Shown: one piece after another, positions 55,933 to 64,000 of the stretch
Numbering within the stretch: the first letter of the stretch is position 1
Layout: every line of letters begins with the position of its first letter
Source: Isoperla grammatica
Lineage: Eukaryota; Arthropoda; Insecta; Plecoptera; Perlodidae
NCBI GenBank assembly: GCA_945910005.1
Contig: OX246743.1
Span: forward strand, 6,024,018-6,088,017
Length of the DNA stretch: 64,000 nucleotides
Direction of reading: 5' to 3'
The notes under the pieces: model-generated
Databases searched by the model: none
What the model was told of the DNA's origin: nothing
Seen by the model: the letters and a program-made list of their open reading frames with translations, nothing else
Made by a program: the position numbers and the translations under genes

Positions 55933-56236
55933 CGGGGATCGAGCCGCAGAACACCAAGCATACGTAACACTTGTTTACAAACAATGCACGCCGGATACAT
56001 TAATTAAACATGACAGACCTCACAGAGCTCCCGCTCGGAGACATTTTGCACTTTTATTTATATATAAGAAAACCATTATAGATATTTCCTGCAAAATAGC
56101 ACCAATCGGTGAACAATCCTAGTATTTATTTATTTTATTATCAAGGTTATTTTTATATTTAATATTTACAGAGATATAGCCGACTTCTTATAGCTTCCCC
56201 CTACTACAAGGAGTGATCCTCTCCTAAGGGATAGTG
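55915..56236. repeat. Right terminal inverted repeat of the Polinton
   Basis: Reverse complement of 44258-44600. The open frame shared by both repeats (VCKQVLRML-type sequence) is too short and ends differently in each, so it is not called as a gene. Confidence 0.88.
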
Positions 56237-57769
56237 AGTGTCTGCAAACATTTCACCTCATAAACTATGTTTCATTCCCCACGGTTCTCAAGTCCTCTCT
56301 TTATTGCAATTCACGTGAACTATGTTACCGTGAAAACTATAAACCAGATTTTATATTCCATTGGACAAAGTAGGTCAAAATTATTAAAGCTTGTAAGATA
56401 TTTAAAGTGAGTTTCACGTCTGTCTCAAGAAATGTCATAAAGTGTTGTTATAAATTGCTGCCGTATTTGAGTAAACCTGGGGCAGTAAGAGAGTGATGGG
56501 GCTATTTCTTCTTGTATGTATGCAAGGGTCTCACGGAGGGGGTTGGGGGGGGGGGGGGGGTGAAACATATTGCTCATCCAGGTCACAGATGACGTCATAT
56601 CGTGTTGGTCTCATAACACGGCTGCCTCATTAGTAAATTCAGTTTGTAGATATCTCTGAAAGGACGTCTAGTGACGCCACTGGGCGCACCGTGCATACAA
56701 TGGTGAAGCACAGCTAGTGAAGCCAGCCAGGTACATTTAATCGATCGTTTAGATCTTTAACTGTTTTTTTTTTTTTAAAGAACTTTCCAAAACATAAAAC
56801 ACAGGCTGGATAAAGTTGCATATACTTTTTTTTAATAAGATAGTTTCTCAAATACGATAGAGTAATACTTCGCAACATGAACTACTTACACATAGATAGG
56901 AAGATCATTTAGAAACTGATATTATGGGTAATTCTATAGTCTATTTATTACAATAACATTTCACTTTTGTGTGTATACATATTCCCGGCTTCCTGACATA
57001 ACGTATAGGGAACGCGAATAGAGATGTGCCACACTAGGCAAGTGCTAACAATGGCAGTTACAGTTGGCTTCTAGCGGTTTTAACTTTCTCAAGTTAGTCA
57101 ATCGTTTTGTGTGCTTAACTTAAACTCGGCGTTAGAAAGTGATTATTGTGAAATATAAACCGGAGATCTAAAGATAAATACTTTATCTCCCATTCATTGT
57201 AATCAAATACTTTGAAGGGAGGAGTATCTTCTTCCAACAAAGACTCGTTTAAGATCGAGTGAAATCAAATCAATATCGACCCCCCCCCCTCCCTCCCTAC
57301 CCCCCCTACTTGATTACAATCGAGAATCCCATGTTTTCATCCAGGTTCTCTATTGACGAGATTTTCATTCATCTTTTCAATTCCATTTTCATCTTATTAT
57401 CATAGATAGTGGTTTAAAATTCCTTCATTCTTCCAGATCTTTGGCTCGGGTAAATAAAGAATGTTTTCATTGACGCGGCTCGAGCGGTTTTCTGACAACT
57501 GATCGTTCCTTCTCCCCGGGAGTAGAGGGACTGTCTCTTGCTTTTAGCGCATCACTCCAATCAGTGGATCCCTGGGGAACTACTTTACATACTTTCATAC
57601 CCTTACTTGTAGTACTTGTAACCGTCTGTCGCTTTTCACTAAGTACGTTGTGATGCGCGTTTACTTCTAATGGCCAACACACTCGCCAGCTATGCAATGC
57701 CGATTTTGCCGTTCAATATAACTTTCAATATCAATTTAAAAGATAGAGAGAAAATACACTTACACATTA

Positions 57770-57803
<34 letters not shown>

Positions 57804-59515
57804 TTTGCTTTATCCATCCGCAGATTGGTTTGAAAGAGCTTCTTCATTATTTCCAATTTTCTCCGAGTCGTTAAATTTATACATGTCCATTAACAAGTTA
57901 ACAATTACGCATCTCCCGGATAATCCCTTACATATACCAATGTTGGTCCGCCCCTGATACTTTTACAACCAACTTTATGATCAATACATTCTGTAGTGTT
58001 TAAAACAGTTCATTGAAACGATCCATTATACAAGTCTACAACGTAATCCAGAATAATCCCCATTCTGTATTATTCTTTTGTGTCTTAAAGCCCTTATACA
58101 AGTGTTTAGCTCTCCATACCCGTCACTCTTCGTTTGCTCTTTCAAGTGCGCTTCCTTGAGAGATCTTCAACATATCCATTACCATATCCATACATTGAGG
58201 ACCAAATGCATAAGTCCAGCAATGAATCTTGTACTGGGTCAAGTACAGCGAGGCTAATCGCGATGAAGTTATACAATCCAAAACTGGCCGTTGTTGTCAG
58301 AATCGGGAGTGGAAAACGAACAAGGCATTGGAAAAATTAATAAAATGCATAATTTTAAATGATTATTTCAAACCAAGTAACGAAAGTAATCGAGAAAGTG
58401 AAAAAGTTCAAATCAAGTTCTGATCGAGCACGGCTTGGCCATTTGTGGACCGATTTCGACGAATTTTGGACCGGCAGAGACCGCGTGAAGAAGGACCGAG
58501 CGAGAAAGTGACCGGCGTGGACGCGGCTAAGGCCACATTACGCGGTCTTACATCTTGAATAGGACTTAATAAGAATGACGTCTACTATATATAGCTATAT
58601 AATATGTACATGAATGTAATTCACTATGCAATATTATAGACACGCTTTGTAACTATAAATATGTAACAAGTGTAAGGTATTTTAGTTTTGATTGGAAATG
58701 TTTGCTCTGTATTGTTTTTATCAGTATCAGTAATCGTTTGTTTTCATTTTTCATCTAGTTATAAAATAAATTTGCCTTGTGCTTCGCTTTAAACCGGAAT
58801 AAGTTCAAATACAAACAGCATTCATTATATACCTTATAGTTTCTATCGTCTAACTCCAACATAATTTATTGGGAAAGATTTATTTTATAATTGGCTAAAT
58901 AAATAAACAAAACAAGTTTTTCTCAAACATGTTTGTAAAACTAGGACATAATATTAAAGAAGACAAATATGAAATGTCATTTTATTTGAGCTGAAGTTTA
59001 GTATTTATAATTGGGTAAACACAAAACTTGTTTTTTCACAAATGCTGTTCAAAACTAGACATTTATCAATAAGACTAAAATGAAACTTCACTTTGTTTGA
59101 TCGCTGATTTTTATATAAGGGTAAAAACTCCATCTTGTCTCATGAGCACGTGTTTACATTTCTTTGCAACAAATAAAAAAGCTTGCATTAAACGCATTTA
59201 ATATGACGCCAAAACAGCTGGCTGTCTTGGAGGTTGAGGAGAATAATAGTAATAATGTTCCGTAGGAATCCCTATATTTAGGGGGCACACCATCGTTACC
59301 TGATGTGCCTCTCTTCAGGAAGTGGTCGGTCACAAACCCAGAATCTTGGCAGAAGTCGAGGTCGAGGCGGACACATTAACCTGTGTTGTGAGTTGTGACT
59401 TGAAAGACGCTACTAAATACGATTTTTCAATCTAATGCCAACAGATTGTAAACTAAGGTATTTGCTAATGCCTCTTCTGGTAAAAAAATAAAATAAAAGC
59501 ACATCTATCGTAATT
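56237..59515. other. Non-coding stretch, nothing recognised
   Basis: AT-rich with a G run at 56543-56560, a C run at 57281-57305 and (TTA)n at 57771-57802. Frames at 57467-57957 and 58134-58423 show no family signs. Confidence 0.5.
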
Positions 59516-59575
59516 GGGGGGGGGGGGGGGCTAACGCCCTGCGCCGCCCCCCCCCCCCCCTGCGCACGCCTATGA
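59516..59575 (-). mobile_element. Transposon end with poly-G/poly-C runs
   Basis: Fifteen G, then CTAACGCCCTGCGCCG, then 14 C and TGCGCACGCCTATGAATG. On minus, ATAGGCGTGCGCAGGGGG resembles ends of widespread animal DNA transposons. No partner end is identified. Confidence 0.35.
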
Positions 59576-60660
59576 ATGCATCTTGATATCTAATTTGAAA
59601 ACTAGTTGATTGTTAGGCATTGTTGTCATTGATCTATCGACAGAAGTAATCACGGCAATTCTGAAAATAGTTTATTGACAGCTCAAATGACAACATATAC
59701 ATTTTGCCCTCCATAGAAGCCGTTCTGACGTCACGAGAATACTCGGTATCGTAATCCACAACTTTTAGGACCTTGATCACTACGGTAGAAAACAAAACTT
59801 TAATTGCATTTTACGGTTGACATCTTAATAAAAAAAAAATTAATGAATACATTTTTTTCTTATTTCAATTTGTATAAAACCTATTCAAACTACTTAAATA
59901 CAAACTCGTTGCAAGTTGCCATTAGATCTCATGGTTTGGCCTTGACCGAGACATTGAGGTTACACGTCATATTTCTGGGTTATAAGTCACACAAATATTT
60001 CATGAGACCGTTAAATCTCAGCCCTGTTTACAATGACGACGTTGCTACAGATCTATTGTCTGCGATTAATATGCACAAATGACCTGTCTGGCAAGAACAG
60101 TCAGACAACGTACGCTACGTTCCTGATTTGTGTCAAGCTCATTCGGGTCAATGTTAGCGCCGCGTAGGAATATTACACTTGAAGTCGTTATTATTCATCG
60201 ATCATTGGAACGTGTATTTTATGAGTAAACTAGATAAAGAAAAACGTAGATGCTATAAAATAAAAACATAGAGAGACAGAGATATACAAATAGATGGTTT
60301 TAAACTGGATATGATAGACATTAAAGAAAAACATAAAAAAAATACGTACAGGCAGACAGACAGACATCTTGCCTTGGTTTCGGCTAAACATGTTTGAAAG
60401 TATGTACATAATGCAAGGGTAATGCACACGTCAACATCATGTTCTACATTTCCGATGTATAACGCACGTCTATAGATGGTCCGTGTAAAGGTGAGTTGGG
60501 GCGGTGGTGAGGGGGGGGGGGGGGGGGTGAGCTGCGAATAATGACGAGTCACTGAGACGGAAACTGCGCGAGTCTGATAAGCAGAGGAATCCTTTGTTCT
60601 TTAAATCACCCACGAGGCATGCGAGCGTACTGGCCCATACGAATAACAGTGTAATGGCCG
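59576..60660. other. Non-coding stretch, nothing recognised
   Basis: Frames on plus at 59804-60082 and on minus at 60230-60552 are unremarkable. A G run lies at about 60510-60528, and a short CAGACAGACAGACA lies at 60352-60365. Confidence 0.45.
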
Positions 60661-60665
60661 CTTCG

Positions 60666-60827
<162 letters not shown>

Positions 60828-60887
60828 CCAGGGATGACTTTGGGTGATACGTGAGATGTTTAGTCGTGTCGTTATTGTGGGCTGCTC

Positions 60888-60990
60888 GACTTTCACTGTC
60901 CACGTTCACGCCTTTCTCAAGAGTGCTTTTCTTTCTTCTCAAGCGAGAGATACTCTTGAGAAAGCTGTTCAAGTGGAGAGTGAAAGAACA
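60888..60990. repeat. Imperfect 100-bp hairpin
   Basis: CTTTCACTGTCCACGTTCAC...CTTTCTCAAGAGT pairs with ACTCTTGAGAAAGCTGTTCA...AGAGTGAAAG with scattered mismatches around a loop near 60935. Confidence 0.7.
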
Positions 60991-61689
60991 TCTTGCTTCA
61001 CCTCAACCGTCAGAGTAAGAAATAACCCAACGATCAACTACAAGTCAAGTAGAATCGTATCTCTTTGAGGAATGGAACATATGGCGAAGTATTTCGTATA
61101 CTTTTTCTTTATTATTTTACTTTGTGTATTTATTTTCCTTGATGTAACAATTTACGAAACTTACATTAAAACATTCCACCATCTCTATATCCCTTTTATT
61201 TCTAGGTAAGCAAGAAAAAACCAGAAGATAAAGTTTTTGAATACTTGAATAATTAAATTTATTAAATTGTCTCCAATCTAGCAAAAAAATGATTTGCACC
61301 ATCTTTTAGATTTACCTCTCATGTACACATTTCTGTCAGTGGCAGTTCGTGTAGCAATGTTGTGCACCGATATCTACATACTCTTCCTTTTCCGATGACA
61401 CACTCTCATTAAAAACTAATACATGCATTACTACTTTCTAGCTTTTTATACTTGTATTAGAGACAGGATAGTGCTTCATATTCAGGAGCTTACTAGATAT
61501 ATATATACGTACACATCAAACAATTAGCTTAAACGTCATCTTATAAACGCCGCGTTTTTATATCTCACGCGTCTAATAAAACCACCAATCTACGATAAAT
61601 ACGAAGCCAAATGCAAACATAAACACGCAAGAAACATCTCATAATGTTGCTTGTTTATGCGTTCCATTTACCAGCGTGCTTTATGAGAG
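60991..61689. other. Non-coding stretch, nothing recognised
   Basis: Unique AT-rich DNA with no gene or repeat that I can call. Confidence 0.45.
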
Positions 61690-61996
61690 GTTTTATCAAG
61701 CGCGAAGTAACGCTAGGCTTACACGTCCCGTCTTGCACACAAATAATGCTTGGCTGGATGGTCTTGTTATTTTTATCTTAATTATCTTTATCTTTATAAT
61801 CTACAATTTTGTTTATATAACTTATAGCCTAATTATAATTATCTTTGTTTTTGTCTTGATCTTAAAGTTTAGCTGTTTGGTTTAGTTTAGTTTAGTTTAT
61901 TGTTTATTATATGTTATACTATTGTATTAATGTGAATGAAAGAGCGAAAGCTCAATTCACCCCAATAAAGAACATACATACGTACATACTTGTGCT
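61690..61996 (+). mobile_element. LINE-like 3' tail
   Basis: T/A-rich sequence passes (TTTAG)n at 61880-61900 and GAGCGAAAGCTC, a small hairpin, to CCCCAATAAAGAACATACATACGTACATAC. A stem-loop, AATAAA and a short tandem terminus are usual for the ends of L2/CR1-type LINEs. Confidence 0.4.
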
Positions 61997-62099
61997 ATAT
62001 TCCTGCTTCACATAAGATATTCAGGCTTCGATTCCTATTTCACGCTGTGTTTTATCTCTTTACATTTACTTTATTATAAATATGGGCCCATCTTGAACG

Positions 62100-62210
62100 A
62101 ACCTAGACTTTGGGGCCGTCATACGAACGAAGCATGCATTGCAATAAATTGTGTAATGTCGCCCACTGAAAATCAGTTCATGTAATTGAATGGGTAGAGA
62201 ATGAATAAAT
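62100..62210 (-). repeat. Dispersed 280-bp repeat, diverged trace
   Basis: CCCACTGAAAATCAGTTCAT and AATGGGTAGAGAATGAATAAAT correspond to part of 43310-43600 with several gaps. Confidence 0.35.
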
Positions 62211-63368
62211 ACGGATATTGAATAAATATCTATTCTTGCATGGGTTCAATGCGTGTATAATATATGAAACAAGACATCAAAAAAACAATAATATTTTGTT
62301 TCGTTTTAAAAATTTGTTTTAAAATGTTGGATGTAATTCCTACATAACGTCATATTATTAGAAATAAAAACCATTTATTTAATTATTTTAGTTTGATATA
62401 ATTACATTTTTTAATATATTTTACACGGGATGAACCCAAGAATGGCAAATAACACACATACGTCTCTCGTCTGTGAAAGCCTTCACAATTATATAAATAT
62501 ATATTCATATCAACACCTCTTTCAGTTATAGATCATGGTGTCTTGATGTGTGATCACACCTCTTTGATTTGTTAAAGTATTGATTGCTTATTGAGTCTTT
62601 TATCCTAAGCGGGGGGCATATTAAAATAAACTAGACTTATATTTTCAATAAAACTTCACTTCATTTCATTGCACGTTGGCTTCACTAATAACGTTCTAAT
62701 ATAAATCCATGCTCTAATCTATCACAACAACATTTTCATATTTACTATAGATTTTATTACTTACTGGTTACCCTGTCTACCCCTTTGAAAATTAACATTT
62801 TGTAACAATCTATTCCTTCATACGTGAAAGTTTACGGGTTTTAGCTGCCCCCCTCCCCCCCCCCCCTCTCACGAACAAAATACAATCAAATTCACCCCGT
62901 ACTGATGTTTATGTATGTTGTGCCTGGTTGTTATGTTAAAAAGATAGCAAAGGATGAGGACCTTTTGTATAAGCCAACTCTTGTATAAGCCAACTCTTTT
63001 AATATGATGCCCGAAGAGAAATATGAAATACAACGTTGGAAGTGGACCAGCTGCCTCGTATGTGGAAGAAACGCTGGTATGCGGGAAATATCTCGAATCA
63101 GCGCCATTTTGCAAACACATATATTATGTTATTAGCCCATATCACACTACAACTGGAATCGTAGACTGGAGTCGCCAATTGTAATCGCAATCTACAATTA
63201 ACCAATCACACTTAACCAGCTGAAAATCCTAAAATCGTTCAACTAGAAAATAAATTCAATAATAATAATAACTAATAAGACAAGCCTTAATCACAAACAA
63301 AAATATAATTAAAATTATTGGCTCTTAGTTTTCATTAAAGTAGTTGTTGCTTGAGGTTATATTGTGAC
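62211..63368. other. Non-coding stretch, nothing recognised
   Basis: AT-rich; a C run lies at 62850-62868. The minus frame at 62869-63120 is not recognised. Confidence 0.45.
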
Positions 63369-64000
63369 CAGTGGCGGCTCGTGGGGTTTAAAATAGGTAG
63401 GGCACAAATCAGTTAACATTTAAACAGGGTAGTTAGTCGCATTTCAGAGTTACATTTAGACACTGACACAGATACAGATGATAGGCCTAATGAAATAACA
63501 GCACATGCAAACTTACCTAATATTTTAACGTCTGTGTCATTGTGTCTACGAACAGAAATTCTAAAGCCGACATCTATAGTTGTCTGATATTAGTTATACC
63601 TAATACCTATAAACGGTAGACTCATTTCATTATCCAAATGACTTTGGATAGTCCATGTTTTTTGGTTTTCTCACTCAAGTGTTTCAAATCTTTGACACCA
63701 ATCCTGATGTGTCTTATCTAAAATAAGTACACAGTACTTCAGGATGAATATAGATTTATTGAACACTTTTAATAACACGTAAAGAAACCTACCATGTTTG
63801 AAATTGGACACCCGACTCCCGCGTCGAGTCATGGCTAGCTGGATATTTAAACATTATGAACAACTTAAGAACTAAACTACCTACTTATGACAACTGGGCT
63901 AGTTGATAAATACAACAACCACAACAGCAACAGCTGTGTTAATGTGAGGTTATGTGGGCTATATGTGACAAATCCCTACGCATGTATAATCACCGCCAAA
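63369..64000 (+). mobile_element. Left end of a hAT-like element, cut by the window
   Basis: CAGTGGCGGCTCGTGGGGTT is a typical hAT terminal sequence. The expected 8-bp duplication would be ATTGTGAC, just before it; the other end lies beyond the window, so this cannot be confirmed. No coding frame is seen in the visible part. Confidence 0.4.

Larger units (their letters stand above)
44258..56236 (+). mobile_element. Polinton/Maverick (adintovirus-type) integrated element
   Basis: Bounded by inverted repeats (about 44258-44600 and 55915-56236) and filled with Polinton genes: type-B DNA polymerase, penton-like and double-jelly-roll capsid proteins, pX-like core protein and adenain-like protease, plus three other frames. 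Polintons are self-synthesising DNA elements, and adintoviruses are their virus-like relatives in animals. Length about 12 kb is at the short end of the usual 12-20 kb. No retroviral-type integrase or FtsK-like ATPase is found. Outer ends are diverged and no 6-bp target duplication is visible, so the edges are approximate (AGAC may be the terminus on both sides). Confidence 0.88.

Noticed and set aside
55680..56000. 106-codon minus frame with (RE)n
   Set aside because: It mixes the inverted repeat with a (TC)n expansion; there is no counterpart of this length in the left repeat.
44258..56236. 6-bp Polinton target duplication
   Set aside because: Bases next to the candidate AGAC ends (ATTGTC and GCAAAC) do not match, so no duplication is claimed.

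Overview
The window looks like a repeat-rich, intron-bearing invertebrate nuclear genome. AT-rich unique DNA is mixed with long microsatellites, minisatellites, an exact 92-bp satellite and many transposon families, with GT-AG introns. Palindromic AGGCCT words are common in the first 3.5 kb, a texture I associate with marine deuterostomes such as echinoderms, but this is only an impression and the species cannot be fixed. I recognise no ordinary host gene in the 64 kb. Every region with a supportable coding call derives from a mobile or virus-like element.

Main content (about 44.26-56.24 kb): a 12-kb integrated Polinton/Maverick (adintovirus-type) element bounded by about 320-bp inverted repeats. 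In order it carries: a TATA box and a 145-aa CxxC protein; a 53-bp-repeat leader with a 5'UTR intron; an uninterrupted 1270-aa type-B DNA polymerase with all exonuclease and polymerase motifs; a penton-like gene with a frameshift and a stop; a small basic pX-like core protein without a start codon; a major capsid gene broken by a stop, two frameshifts and an inserted 443-bp MITE; a truncated adenain-like protease; an intact 183-aa protein of unknown function; and a predicted spliced 142-aa basic-tailed protein. I see no integrase or packaging ATPase. All virion genes are damaged, whereas the polymerase and the three accessory genes are open.

Left third (1-18.5 kb): a decayed THAP-domain DNA transposon with inverted ends (about 0.17-3.71 kb), several palindromic MITEs, a Helitron-like element (9410-10156), a (GACA)n tract of over 350 bp, 147-bp and 81-bp tandem arrays, tRNA-SINE debris, two copies of a MITE with GTCGGCCCC ends, and a hAT MITE with a perfect 8-bp target duplication (18077-18501).

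Middle (18.5-44 kb): LINE debris, two hAT palindromic MITEs with perfect 8-bp duplications, a Foldback-type element with 36-bp repeats in its arms (24584-25414), a nested pile of Helitron-like copies (25.5-27.7 kb), a perfect 67-bp-arm hairpin (26582-26729), the start of a Helitron replication protein (32922 on) after its repeated leader, a full Helitron-like copy (33681-34431), and a 31-unit satellite with an exact 92-bp period (36524-39408). A 720-bp repeat occurs at 22.9 and 42.06 kb, and a 280-bp repeat at 5.8, 35.9 and 43.3 kb.

Right end (56.2-64 kb): mostly non-coding, with a (CTGT)n tract, a LINE-like 3' tail and the start of a hAT-like element running off the window.
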